Of a stretch of 64,000 nt of DNA, positions 39,311 through 49,300 are shown piece by piece. Each line of letters starts with the position of its first letter. Positions within the stretch are counted from its first letter, which is position 1. Location of the stretch: NCBI GenBank assembly GCA_025355465.1, contig JANXZO010000066.1:19864-83863 (forward strand). The letters run 5' to 3'. A program made the translations under genes and the position numbers. Source of the DNA: Bacteroidales bacterium (GTDB lineage Bacteria; Bacteroidota; Bacteroidia; Bacteroidales; FEN-979). The notes beneath the pieces are model-generated. The model was not told where the DNA came from, did no database searches, and saw only the letters and a list, made by a program, of their open reading frames with translations.

Positions 39311-41454
39311 ACCTGGGATTTGGGTTTGTCCTGTTTAACCTGTAGTTCAATCACCACCGATAAACCTTTGTAGATCATGTATCCGGGGGCAATCGATTGG
39401 CGTACCACCGTTCCTTTTCCATTGACAATGACTTTCAGCCCCTGTTGTTCAAGCAGGTAGATTGCGTCTTTGAGTCCCATGCCGGTAACATCGGGCATGA
39501 CGCCACGGGTTAGGGTTTGGGGGGTCAGAATGACCTTGCCGCCGTCGGCCAGCGGTCTTGCCCACGGTGTTGCGGCGGTTAATGGTTTGGCCTGCAGACC
39601 GAGCGAAGCAAATGCCGAACTGAGGTCGGTAGAACTTCCTGCATGGGCATAGGGCAGCCTGGTACTTCCGGTATCCTGTGGCAACGGGATCATGATGTCA
39701 GGCCGGATGGCAAAAAGCCGGTCTGAAAGCTCCCGGAATACCGGCGCGGCCACCGCACCCCCGTAGTATTTGCCTTTTCGCGGGTTAACAATCACCACAA
39801 TGCAGCTGTACTTGGGATTGTCGGCAGGAAAATAACCGACGAATGAACCTTTGTACTGAACCTGCTTGGTTCCTTGTCTGTAGCCCTTGTTCCCGGCTGC
39901 AATCTGCGCCGTTCCTGTTTTTCCGGCAATCCTGTAGTTGGGAGATTTAATGCTTGCACCGGTACCTTCAAGCACAACCCCTTCCAGCATGTACCGGGCA
40001 TCTTTGATCGCCTGCGGAGAGACGATCTGCGGGTTAATTACCACGGTATTAAACTGCTGAACAACCTGCCCGTTATGACGGATCTCCCGGACGAAAAGCG
40101 GTTTTACCATTTTCCCGTTGTTGGCCACAGCGTTATATAAGGTAAGAAGGTGAATGGGGGCCAGCGCGATTTCATACCCGATAGACATCCATGGTATTGA
40201 TAATGCAGACCAGTACTTACTCTTTGTATTCTTGATGTATGGTTTTCCTTCACCGGCAATCTGCAGGTTTAGCGGCCTGTTGATTCCGATCCGGTAGAGG
40301 CCATCGATAAATTTCTGTGGCGTGGCGGCATAGGCAGCATAGATCATTTTCGAAGTGCCTACATTCGATGATTTCTCAAAGACCTGTAACGCAGTGATCA
40401 CCCCGAGCCCATGATGAGAGTCCTCCATTTTACGGCCAGAAAAGGTGGTGATCCCGCCGGAACAGTTGATGGGTGTCTCGAGGGTAACTTTCTTATCGTC
40501 GAGGGCAACCAGGAAGGAGGCAAGTTTGAACGTGGAACCAGTCTCCTGGCTTTCACCAATCGCATAGTTGAATATCTCCTGGTATCCGTTGTTCTTCGTC
40601 CGGCCAAGGTTAGCCATGGCCCTGATGTAGCCTGTCTTCACCTCCATGAGGATTACGCAGCCGTGATCGGCACTGTCGGCAATGAGCTCCTTCTTCAGCG
40701 AACTTTCTGCAAGATCCTGAAGGTTCACATCGAGGGTGGTGATAATATCGTCGCCGTTCTGGGGTTCAATCTGGTTCTCCGGATCCACGGGCATCCAGGC
40801 GGCGCCACCCACACGACGCATGACGCGCTGACCATTTGTTCCCTGGAGATTTTTGCTGAAGAATCCTTCAAGCCCTACAAATACCTTTTTGTCGCCCTCT
40901 CCGCTTTCGTATCCGACAATGCGCCGGGCCAGCGATTTATATGGGAGTTCCCGCTGGTACTGCGGAATGACGATCAGCCCGCCTTTGTATTTTCCCCGCC
41001 TGAATATGGGGAATGTCCGCATTTTCTTTAGCTCAGGATAGGTTACATCACGGCGGATCAAAAGGTAACGGTCTTTGTTTCTGCGTCCTTCCCAAAGGAT
41101 ATCTTTATATTCGGAAGGGGTATGATCACTGTAAAGCCTCGAAAGATAGATTGCCAGCGAGTCGACATTGTGGCTGAAGACCTCCTCGGTTATGGAATCG
41201 GTCATCACATCCATCCTGATCTCGAAGATCGGAATCGACACCGCAAGCAGGGTACCATCATCGGCGCAAATATTACCACGGATGGCATCCATCTCGAACA
41301 TCCTGATCTCCTGTTTCTTCGCCATGTCGAGCAGCTCCTTTTTTTCAAACTGCTGAATGAAAATAACCCTGGCGATGATAAATAGCCCAAAAAGAAGTAC
41401 GCCCAGATAAACCAGGTAAACACGGACCAGTATGTCTTTCTTGATCTGTTTCAC
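39307..41454 (-). CDS. ftsI: Penicillin-binding protein / FtsI-type transpeptidase with PASTA domain
   Basis: SxxK-type ETGSTFKLASFLVALDD, GKTGTAQ, C-terminal PASTA-like MPDVTGMGLKDAIYLLEQQGLKV. Confidence 0.95.
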   Translation of the reverse strand: MKQIKKDILVRVYLVYLGVLLFGLFIIARVIFIQQFEKKELLDMAKKQEIRMFEMDAIRGNICADDGTLLAVSIPIFEIRMDVMTDSITEEVFSHNVDSLAIYLSRLYSDHTPSEYKDILWEGRRNKDRYLLIRRDVTYPELKKMRTFPIFRRGKYKGGLIVIPQYQRELPYKSLARRIVGYESGEGDKKVFVGLEGFFSKNLQGTNGQRVMRRVGGAAWMPVDPENQIEPQNGDDIITTLDVNLQDLAESSLKKELIADSADHGCVILMEVKTGYIRAMANLGRTKNNGYQEIFNYAIGESQETGSTFKLASFLVALDDKKVTLETPINCSGGITTFSGRKMEDSHHGLGVITALQVFEKSSNVGTSKMIYAAYAATPQKFIDGLYRIGINRPLNLQIAGEGKPYIKNTKSKYWSALSIPWMSIGYEIALAPIHLLTLYNAVANNGKMVKPLFVREIRHNGQVVQQFNTVVINPQIVSPQAIKDARYMLEGVVLEGTGASIKSPNYRIAGKTGTAQIAAGNKGYRQGTKQVQYKGSFVGYFPADNPKYSCIVVIVNPRKGKYYGGAVAAPVFRELSDRLFAIRPDIMIPLPQDTGSTRLPYAHAGSSTDLSSAFASLGLQAKPLTAATPWARPLADGGKVILTPQTLTRGVMPDVTGMGLKDAIYLLEQQGLKVIVNGKGTVVRQSIAPGYMIYKGLSVVIELQVKQDKPKSQV

Positions 41455-41460
41455 AGCTCT

Positions 41461-41877
41461 TTATTGGGCAGATTGTAATTTTTCACCCTGATACCTGATC
41501 TTATAGGGAGGCATCAGACTCTCTTTTAGTCCCAGTTGCACAGCCCGTTTTGATATTTCCGACTGCCGGCCCATGAACATCAGGTTTGATTTCGTTGTAA
41601 TATATTGATAACGAAGTTCTTTCAGTTCAGATTTGGTCTGTTCTATCGTTCTGAATTTCTTTTCGTTGTAGTAGGTGTTCCCGATATAGATCATGGCCAG
41701 GAGTGCAACATAGAACACGAAGGGAATGTTGGTCACCACCTCCTCTTTGGAGAGATAATCACCCCCCAGAAAATCCTGCAGGACTTTGCGGCCCTTCCTG
41801 ACTTTTTTTGCAGGCTGAACCTCATCGTGAGGCTTCGGCTGTTCTGGTTGGCCGGTATTTGAAAAATTCTCCTGCAT
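41461..41877 (-). CDS. FtsL-like cell division membrane protein
   Basis: Single TM plus coiled coil between rsmH and ftsI. Confidence 0.78.
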   Translation of the reverse strand: MQENFSNTGQPEQPKPHDEVQPAKKVRKGRKVLQDFLGGDYLSKEEVVTNIPFVFYVALLAMIYIGNTYYNEKKFRTIEQTKSELKELRYQYITTKSNLMFMGRQSEISKRAVQLGLKESLMPPYKIRYQGEKLQSAQ

Positions 41878-41879
41878 CC

Positions 41880-42776
41880 TTATTGTTTCACTGCAATTCT
41901 CAGCCTTGCACTGCGCGAACGGCTGTTTTCTGATATCTCCTCAGCTCCGGCAACAATGGCTTTCCGGGTGATCACTTTCAGCGGTGAAAGAACATTGCCG
42001 TAAAAATCCTTCTCTGCTTCCCCTTCAAACTTTCCTGACCTGAAAAAGTTTTTCACCAGTTTATCTTCCAGCGAATGGTAGGAGATCACAACCAGCCTTC
42101 CGCCCGGTTTCAACACCTCGGCAGCCTGCTTCAGGAATTCCTGCAAGGCGTCCATCTCCTGGTTCACTTCGATTCTCAGCGACTGGAATACCTGGGCCAG
42201 GTATTTGTTCTCCTTGCCTCTTTCAGCACAGGTGGTGGCTATCGCTTTCAGGGCAGTTGTGGTGTCGATAACGCCATCCCGGCGGCGCTCGGTAATTCTT
42301 GCTGCCAACTTTCTGGCATTGCGGATTTCGCCGTATTTGCTGAAGACCAGGGTAAGCTCCTCCGCACTGTATTCATTGATCACTTCGCGGGCCGACCCTT
42401 TTTTTCGCTGGTCCATGCGCATGTCCAAAATGCCGTCGAACCGTGTGGAAAACCCACGGTCGGGTTGATCAATCTGATGGGATGAAATGCCGAGATCAGC
42501 CAGGATGCCGTCAACAGGAATGACCCGATGCAGCTTCAGGAAGTTTCGCATGAAACGAAAGTTACTGTTCACCATGATCAGCCGGGGGTCGTCAATTCTG
42601 TTAAGGATCGCCTCTTCATCCTGGTCGAAGCCAACCAGTTTTCCTTCAGTCATCTTTTCCAGGATGGCCTTCGCGTGTCCGCCGCCTCCGAAAGTTGCGT
42701 CGACGTAGACGCCGCCCGGCCTTATGGCCAAAGCTTCAATGCTTTCGCTCAGCAGGACACTCCTATGGTAAATCAT
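41880..42776 (-). CDS. rsmH: 16S rRNA (cytosine(1402)-N(4))-methyltransferase
   Basis: YHRSVLLSESIEALAIRPGGVYVDATFGGGGHAKAILEKM. Confidence 0.97.
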   Translation of the reverse strand: MIYHRSVLLSESIEALAIRPGGVYVDATFGGGGHAKAILEKMTEGKLVGFDQDEEAILNRIDDPRLIMVNSNFRFMRNFLKLHRVIPVDGILADLGISSHQIDQPDRGFSTRFDGILDMRMDQRKKGSAREVINEYSAEELTLVFSKYGEIRNARKLAARITERRRDGVIDTTTALKAIATTCAERGKENKYLAQVFQSLRIEVNQEMDALQEFLKQAAEVLKPGGRLVVISYHSLEDKLVKNFFRSGKFEGEAEKDFYGNVLSPLKVITRKAIVAGAEEISENSRSRSARLRIAVKQ

Positions 42777-43299
42777 CTATTGCGTCGCTTCTTTCCTGTT
42801 TTCCCATAACTTTTTCTGCCAGCTGGGCAAAATCTTCCGGTTCGCCCGCAAGTAACTGCTGGTAGGTACTCTTATTCCATACTTCAATACGGTCGGAATA
42901 GGCGAATAAAATGATCTCCTTGTCAATCCCTGCAAAACCAAGTAGCGATTTCGGTAACAACAGGCGGTTCTGGCTGTCGAGGGCCAATTCGGTTGCTCCG
43001 TTGTAAAAGAACCTCACAAACTTCCGGTTGTCTTTTACGAAAAGATTCAGCTTGTCAATGCTTACCGTCGTCTCTTTCCATACGTTCAGCGGATAAAGCA
43101 CCAGGCAACCTTCAAATCCCCGGTTGATCACAAATTTATCCTGCGACTCCTGGCTGATCTGCTTCTTCAGCGCTGACGGAAGGATCACACGGCTCTTGTC
43201 ATCAACCCTGCATTCATATTCGCCGATCAAATTTGTTTTTCCCACAGACCGTTTTATTTCCGAGTGTAAATATAGACAAAAATCCCCACTTTCCTCCAC
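42763..43299 (-). CDS. mraZ: Transcriptional regulator/division protein MraZ (true start probably internal, near TNLIGEYEC)
   Basis: LIGEYECRVDDKSRVILPSALKKQI; RLLLPKSLLGFAGIDKEIILFAYSDRIEVW. Confidence 0.92.
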   Translation of the reverse strand: MEESGDFCLYLHSEIKRSVGKTNLIGEYECRVDDKSRVILPSALKKQISQESQDKFVINRGFEGCLVLYPLNVWKETTVSIDKLNLFVKDNRKFVRFFYNGATELALDSQNRLLLPKSLLGFAGIDKEIILFAYSDRIEVWNKSTYQQLLAGEPEDFAQLAEKVMGKQERSDAIDDLP

Positions 43300-43375
43300 A
43301 ATCCTCCACTTGTTAATAACTTTTTATCAACACGGAAATTGTGCGAGGAGGAAAGGAGAATCGGAAATAGCAGGG

Positions 43376-43411
43376 ATTTCGCTATCTCGCCATTTGGCTA
43401 TCTAGCTATTT
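43376..43411. repeat. Degenerate 8-bp tandem array (ATTTCGCT), same word as 6883-6922 in opposite orientation
   Basis: ATTTCGCT|ATCTCGCC|ATTTGGCT|ATCTAGCT|ATTT. Confidence 0.85.
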
Positions 43412-45627
43412 TAATGAATGATCACCAGCTTGGCAGAACGGCTGCCGGTACGCACGAGGTAGATGCCGTCGGGAAAGGAGGATGTGGGTATGAACGCCTG
43501 GTTGTGGAAAGGGATCGAATAAACGATATTTCCGGTACTATTGATAACATTGAGGGTTCCATCGTAACCTTCCGACTGAACCGATATCACCGATTTGGCG
43601 GGATTTGGGAAAATGGTCATCAGGTGGGGACCGGTGGAGGACAATTCCCTCATCCCGGGAATGATGATGGGGGGCGTTCTTTTGCTGATGAAATTCAATC
43701 CGCCGGAAAAATTTCCTGTGATCACCTCAAATGATCCGCCAGCCAGAGGTAAAACAGCGGGCGATGATTGCCATCCGAAAAGGGTGTCGGCAGGATTTGC
43801 GGATATGGATGGATAAATCCCGGCAACCTCCGAAAACCGTCCACCCAGGTTGTTGTCGATGTCGTTATAGAAATGAATCCTGCCTTCGTCGCTACCAACA
43901 GCCAGCATTGTTTCACCGGTTGATGTAAGGAAAAAGCAAGGGGTGCTGAATCCGTCGTAAGAGACTCGATAATCGGTGACATTGACCTTTCCCAGACTGT
44001 CAGTTACAAGTGAAAAAGCCGGATTGCCTGGCGTACCCAGATTACGGTAAAGGTTCAGATTTCCCCCGCGTTCGCCTACGATCAACTCATTCAGGCCGTC
44101 CTTGTCAAGGTCAAAGAGCTGCGGGGTGCTGTATTCACCGACATCGAGCTGTTGCCAGTTTTTTACGGGTGGACCAAACTCCGGCACGGGACCCATCATG
44201 CCGCTGTTCGGAAAAAAGATCAGGGTTCCGTCGGAATTGCCTGCCAGGAGGTCGGGTGTACCATCTCCGTTGAGGTCGCCAAAAGTCGGGTAGAGTCCGG
44301 TGAGTTTAAGGGCAGAAATGCCGGCCAGATCGTCGGAGATGTTTTGATAAACCGGGACATCGGCAGTGCCTGTGTTTCGGAAATAGGCAATCTTTGACAC
44401 GAAAACCGAATGCAGCACGGCCTCCTTATAATAGGATGTGTCGTAATATCCATAGTTGCCGATAAAAAGGTCGCGGAGGCTGTCTTTGTCAAAATCGTAA
44501 ACAACCGGATGTGACGCTGAACCGAAATCCATGGTTTCATCTCTGAACAGTCGATTTGTCTGGTATTCAAACCGGGGCAGGGCAGGAGTTCCGGTGTTCT
44601 TATAATACCATATACAATTGTAGTTGTCGGCTGTGGCAGGCGTGGGTTCGAAAGGCGAAACCAACAACTCGCGCAAACCGTCATTGTCGATGTCGATGAG
44701 CGCCGCTGCCGGAAATGAATAGAGGCTCACCGGTTTTGACGTGGCAGGAAACAAAGTATCCATGGATACCATGTGCGCCGAATCTTTTGTTCCGCCGTTA
44801 AACAACGCGGTAAGACCCGGGAAATCAACATCTCCGAGCACGAGGTCCTGGAGTCCGTCTCCATTCAGATCGGTTGCCAGCAAGGTTGATCCTGTATGTT
44901 TTGATTCACGATGGAGTGCGCGGAAATCGGGCCCGGTCATTTGGCAGGGCGAATTCAGCGTTATCCGGTTACCGCCTTCACTCTCCTTGAACTTTCCCCA
45001 GCAATGGTCTGCCAGCCGGTAGTCGAGACTGTCGCAATGGCCATATTTTTCCATCGACATGTTCTGATGGTATTCAACATAAGATCCAAGACCGAAAAAA
45101 GTCAGGAGATCGAGGTCGCCGTCGCCATCGATATCGGCGATTGCCGGCAGGTCGACACTGGTTACGAGGATCCCGATATAGGAGGAATAATAAAATGACT
45201 CAAGCAGGTTGGTAACAAGCGTGAATTTCAAACTGGTATCTGAGATGTTCCTGAAAACCCGGATGCCGCCATTGCCGTAGGTGAAAACATCCATCTTTCC
45301 GTCGCAGTTGTAATCGGCCGTCACCACCCAGTCGTGAAGCACAGGCAACTGCAGTGCATAGCTGGGTTCGTAGGTATAGTCTACGCTGTTGGGCGTTCCA
45401 TGGTTGATGAAGGTAAGCTTCCGGTTTCCGTGGCGGTCGAAGATCAACAGATCCATGATTCCGTCGTGGTTGAGGTCGATTTCGCAGAATTGGCAGGAGT
45501 TGAAGCCTCCGGTGTACGGAAATTTTAGTTGTGCAGATGCCGGATTAACGCCGCAGAACATAAGTTGCACGACGCAGGATATGAGGAAAAGAAGGTATCT
45601 GCTGTGTAGCCGGTGAAGTACTCCCAT
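43411..45627 (-). CDS. FG-GAP/VCBS-repeat secreted protein with T9SS type A sorting domain
   Basis: Repeated D-x-D-x-D-G motifs (DLNHDGIMDLLIF, DIDGDGDLDLLTF, DLNGDGTPDLLAG) and C-terminal IFPNPAKSVISV...DGIYLVR. Confidence 0.88.
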   Translation of the reverse strand: MGVLHRLHSRYLLFLISCVVQLMFCGVNPASAQLKFPYTGGFNSCQFCEIDLNHDGIMDLLIFDRHGNRKLTFINHGTPNSVDYTYEPSYALQLPVLHDWVVTADYNCDGKMDVFTYGNGGIRVFRNISDTSLKFTLVTNLLESFYYSSYIGILVTSVDLPAIADIDGDGDLDLLTFFGLGSYVEYHQNMSMEKYGHCDSLDYRLADHCWGKFKESEGGNRITLNSPCQMTGPDFRALHRESKHTGSTLLATDLNGDGLQDLVLGDVDFPGLTALFNGGTKDSAHMVSMDTLFPATSKPVSLYSFPAAALIDIDNDGLRELLVSPFEPTPATADNYNCIWYYKNTGTPALPRFEYQTNRLFRDETMDFGSASHPVVYDFDKDSLRDLFIGNYGYYDTSYYKEAVLHSVFVSKIAYFRNTGTADVPVYQNISDDLAGISALKLTGLYPTFGDLNGDGTPDLLAGNSDGTLIFFPNSGMMGPVPEFGPPVKNWQQLDVGEYSTPQLFDLDKDGLNELIVGERGGNLNLYRNLGTPGNPAFSLVTDSLGKVNVTDYRVSYDGFSTPCFFLTSTGETMLAVGSDEGRIHFYNDIDNNLGGRFSEVAGIYPSISANPADTLFGWQSSPAVLPLAGGSFEVITGNFSGGLNFISKRTPPIIIPGMRELSSTGPHLMTIFPNPAKSVISVQSEGYDGTLNVINSTGNIVYSIPFHNQAFIPTSSFPDGIYLVRTGSRSAKLVIIH

Positions 45628-45630
45628 GGT

Positions 45631-45651
45631 ACAAAGTTACCCAAACTTTGT
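45631..45651. promoter_or_regulatory. Perfect inverted repeat ACAAAGTT-accca-AACTTTGT, operator candidate
   Basis: 8-bp arms, 5-bp spacer, between divergent promoters. Confidence 0.45.
45632..45639 (-). promoter_or_regulatory. TAnnTTTG -7 element (TAACTTTG)
   Basis: Reverse complement of caaagtta, just upstream of the FG-GAP gene. Confidence 0.45.
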
Positions 45652-45652
45652 G

Positions 45653-45660
45653 TACATTTG
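45653..45660 (+). promoter_or_regulatory. TAnnTTTG -7 element (TACATTTG)
   Basis: Sequence match upstream of ATG 45678. Confidence 0.45.
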
Positions 45661-45677
45661 GCATCAAACAAAGTACC

Positions 45678-46829
45678 ATGCCAAGGATACTGGTCATCGA
45701 CGATGAGAAGAGCATCCGGAACACGCTTCGTGAAATCCTCGAATATGAAAAATATACGGTGGACGATGCATGCGATGGGGTTGAGGGTTTACGTCTTGCC
45801 GGTGAGCAGAAGTACGATGTTATCTTGTGCGACATCAAAATGCCGAGGATGGATGGTATCGAAGCACTTACCCGGCTACAGGAGATTTCGGATACTCCGG
45901 TGGTTATGATCTCCGGTCACGGTACCATCGAAACGGCCGTGGAAGCGATCCGTAAAGGGGCTTACGATTATATCGCAAAACCGCTCGACCTTAACCGGCT
46001 GCTGGTGACCCTGCGAAATGCCATGGATAAAAGTCTCCTGGTTGCAGAGACCCGGTTTCTTAAGCGCAGGATCGGTAATGCGAACGAGATGATCGGCGAG
46101 TCGGAGGCAATGAACCAGATCCGGGAGATGATTGCCAGGGTGGCTGTAACGGATGCCAGAGTGCTGATCACCGGCGAAAACGGAACCGGTAAAGAACTTG
46201 TTGCCCGGCAGCTGCATGCCCTCAGCAACCGGGCTACTGCCCCCTTCATTGAAGTGAACTGTGCAGCCATTCCAGCCGAACTGATTGAAAGTAACCTGTT
46301 TGGCCATGAAAAGGGTTCGTTTACCTCTGCCATAAAGCAACATAAGGGCGACTTTGAACAGGCACATGGCGGTACCCTGTTTCTTGACGAAATTGGGGAT
46401 ATGAGTCTTTCGGCTCAGTCGAAGGTGCTGCGTGCCCTTCAGGAAAACAAAATTTCCCGCGTCGGCGGCGAGAAGGAGATACTGGTCGATGTACGGATAA
46501 TAGCCGCCACAAACAAAAATCTTAAGGAGGAGATCCGGAATAAAACCTTCCGCGAAGACCTGTATCACAGGCTCAGTGTAATTGTAATTGAGGTTCCGCC
46601 GCTCTCCAGACGACCCGATGATATTCCACTTCTTGTCGATCACTTTATTGCCGATTTTTGCGCAGGCCAGGGCAAGGCGAAAATGGATATCGATCCGGAG
46701 GCCATTGAAAAGCTTAAACTGATAAACTGGACGGGTAATATACGTGAACTCCGTAATGTTGTTGAACGTCTCGTGATCCTCTGCGAAGGAACGATTACAG
46801 GAAATGATGTAAACCGGTATGCCATATGA
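45678..46829 (+). CDS. NtrC-like response regulator (REC + sigma-54 AAA+), no C-terminal Fis HTH
   Basis: MPRILVIDDEKSIRNTL; GENGTGKELVARQLH; GHEKGSFTSAIKQHKGDFEQAHGGTLFLDEIGDM; ends at NRYAI. Confidence 0.93.
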   Translation: MPRILVIDDEKSIRNTLREILEYEKYTVDDACDGVEGLRLAGEQKYDVILCDIKMPRMDGIEALTRLQEISDTPVVMISGHGTIETAVEAIRKGAYDYIAKPLDLNRLLVTLRNAMDKSLLVAETRFLKRRIGNANEMIGESEAMNQIREMIARVAVTDARVLITGENGTGKELVARQLHALSNRATAPFIEVNCAAIPAELIESNLFGHEKGSFTSAIKQHKGDFEQAHGGTLFLDEIGDMSLSAQSKVLRALQENKISRVGGEKEILVDVRIIAATNKNLKEEIRNKTFREDLYHRLSVIVIEVPPLSRRPDDIPLLVDHFIADFCAGQGKAKMDIDPEAIEKLKLINWTGNIRELRNVVERLVILCEGTITGNDVNRYAI

Positions 46830-46872
46830 CAATGTTGGATACCAAAGTTTGCGAAAAGCCAATTTTTTCCTG

Positions 46873-46880
46873 TAACTTTG
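46873..46880 (+). promoter_or_regulatory. TAnnTTTG -7 element (TAACTTTG)
   Basis: Sequence match upstream of ATG 46929. Confidence 0.5.
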
Positions 46881-46928
46881 CACCCTTCATCACATTATCA
46901 CAAATTTATTTTTAGAAACCTCTGCTTC

Positions 46929-49292
46929 ATGACGAAATTTCTGACAATTCTTCTCCTGACCACTTTTTCAATGGGTTTTTCACTGGCACAGAGTCAGGTG
47001 TTAAAGCCGCGGGTTGATAAGGCTGTTTTTTTTGATATTTCCCCACCATTGCGCGATCAGGTGAGTAAACCGGTTACAAAAGATGACAACTCATGGAAGG
47101 ACGGGGTGATCCGAAACTATTTCGATCCGACCATCGGAATGGGGCAGAAAGCGGGTTTACCTGATTTTACTGATTTGGCAATACAGCACAATCCCGGAAT
47201 GCTGCCCAGCGATACCACCCTGCAGAATTTCGATGGTCTTGGGAACGGTAGCGGTTCGGTTCCGCCCGATACGCATGGCGAAGCTGGTCCGAACCACTAT
47301 TTTCAGGTTGTAAATACCTCCTATGCCATATTTAATAAAACCGGCAACATGATTTTCGGGCCGAGAGCCAACAGTTCCATCTGGAACGGGTTGCCGAATA
47401 ACCAAAACAGCGGCGACGCCGTGGTGCTCTATGACGAGACGGCCAACCGATGGCTTTTCACGCAATTTTCGCTACCCAACTACCCGAACGGACCATTTTT
47501 TCAGATGATAGCCGTCTCTCAAACTCCTGACCCTACCGGTTCATGGTACCGCTGGGAATACCAGTTCAGTCAGATGCCCGACTATCCCAAGTTTGGGGTA
47601 TGGCCGGATGGTTATTATATGTCGGCGAACCGGTTTGCCGGCGGTTGGACGGGTACCGGCGCCTATGCCTATGACCGTACTGCCATGCTGGCCGGTGATC
47701 CTGCGGCCCAGCGGATATCCTTCGAATTCCTCCTCAGTGGAGAAGGATTTATCACCATGATCCCGTCCGATTGTGACGGCGCCTTTCCTCCTGCCGGTAC
47801 GCCCAATTATTTCTCGTACATAAAAACCAATGGTTTGCAGCATCTGGGGATCTATGAATTTCATGTTGACTGGACAAATCCGGCCAATGCTACCTTCGGC
47901 AACAGTACCTACCTGAATGTTACTCCTTTCGCCACCCTTGCAACAGGCGTGCCGCAGAAAAACACAACCATTTTGCTGGACGGAATTTCCGACAGGTTGA
48001 TGTACGGAACTAAATACCGTAAGTTTAACACTCATAATGCCCTGGTACTGAATCACACGGTTTCTGCAGCAGGCGGCGCTGCCGGGGTACGTTGGTATGA
48101 ACTGCGGAAAACAGGAGGTGGTGGCTGGAGTATATACCAGCAATCCACCTATGCCCCGGCTGACAACAAATCCCGCTGGATGGGAAGTATTGCCATTGAT
48201 ACTGCCGGAACCATTGCCCTGGGATATTCGGTTTCAAGTTCAACCATGTTTCCTGCTATCCGTTATACCGGCCGGCTGAAAACGGATCCCGTCAACACCA
48301 TGACCATGGCTGAAAAGACCATTGTGCAGGGAGGGGGTTCACAAACAGGGATCTGGAGTGGCCGCAGCCGCTGGGGCGACTACAGTGCCATGAGTGTTGA
48401 TCCTTCATCGCCAACCACCTTCTGGTACACCACGGAATACTATGCCAGCACTTCAACAAGCAATTGGCAAACGCGCATCGGCTCCTTTACCTTTGGCAAC
48501 GTCTTCTCAATTTCCACCTCCGCCTTCCCTTCAAGTATTTGTATCGGGGATTCTGCACAGCTTCGCACTTTTGCTTATGGCGGTTCGGGAACCTATACCT
48601 ACGCATGGACCTCTCTTCCTGCAGGATATACCTCAACCCTGCCGGATCCCATAGTTTCACCAACAGTTTCAACCCGTTACCAGGTATCGGTAAACGACGG
48701 GAGTCAGACCAAAACAGATACAGTCAGGGTAAATGTAACACAACTGCCAACGGCCTATGCCGGCCCCGATACCAGTGTCTGTTCCTACGTTCCCTCGATT
48801 TCACTTCACGGAACAGCAACGAATTACAGAATGTGCGGCTGGGGTACCTCCGGAAACGGTCACTTTAGTACTACCTCCGGCCTCGATGCCGTCTATACGT
48901 TCGGCTCTACCGACCGTACCAACGGTTGGGTGGATCTGATCTTCATCGCCCTTCCCATCAGTCCTTGCAGCGGGAATGTTGTGAGTATGAGGCACGTGGT
49001 GATCGATCCGTGTACAGGGCTGCCTGAAGGCGAAACGGGTGGACTGAAGATGCAGATACTTCCCAATCCTGCACGGGAACTGGTAACTGTAACACTGACC
49101 GGACTTTCAAAGGCTGTTGCCGAGATAACCATTACCAGCATGGATGGTCGCCTGATGGCTTCAGCTACCCTGGCGCCAGATGGAATAAAGACGGAGAAAA
49201 GATTTGATCTCTCCGGATTCCGTAAAGGAGTCTATCTGATAAAACTGAAAACCGGTGATGAAGTCAAAACGGAACGGCTCGTCGTTCAGTAA
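46929..49292 (+). CDS. Large secreted protein with PKD/SprB-like region and T9SS type A sorting domain
   Basis: Signal peptide MTKFLTILLLTTFSMGFSLAQ; C-terminus ILPNPARELVTVTLTG...GVYLIKLKTGDEVKTERLVVQ. Confidence 0.88.
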   Translation: MTKFLTILLLTTFSMGFSLAQSQVLKPRVDKAVFFDISPPLRDQVSKPVTKDDNSWKDGVIRNYFDPTIGMGQKAGLPDFTDLAIQHNPGMLPSDTTLQNFDGLGNGSGSVPPDTHGEAGPNHYFQVVNTSYAIFNKTGNMIFGPRANSSIWNGLPNNQNSGDAVVLYDETANRWLFTQFSLPNYPNGPFFQMIAVSQTPDPTGSWYRWEYQFSQMPDYPKFGVWPDGYYMSANRFAGGWTGTGAYAYDRTAMLAGDPAAQRISFEFLLSGEGFITMIPSDCDGAFPPAGTPNYFSYIKTNGLQHLGIYEFHVDWTNPANATFGNSTYLNVTPFATLATGVPQKNTTILLDGISDRLMYGTKYRKFNTHNALVLNHTVSAAGGAAGVRWYELRKTGGGGWSIYQQSTYAPADNKSRWMGSIAIDTAGTIALGYSVSSSTMFPAIRYTGRLKTDPVNTMTMAEKTIVQGGGSQTGIWSGRSRWGDYSAMSVDPSSPTTFWYTTEYYASTSTSNWQTRIGSFTFGNVFSISTSAFPSSICIGDSAQLRTFAYGGSGTYTYAWTSLPAGYTSTLPDPIVSPTVSTRYQVSVNDGSQTKTDTVRVNVTQLPTAYAGPDTSVCSYVPSISLHGTATNYRMCGWGTSGNGHFSTTSGLDAVYTFGSTDRTNGWVDLIFIALPISPCSGNVVSMRHVVIDPCTGLPEGETGGLKMQILPNPARELVTVTLTGLSKAVAEITITSMDGRLMASATLAPDGIKTEKRFDLSGFRKGVYLIKLKTGDEVKTERLVVQ

Positions 49293-49300
49293 GAAACTTC

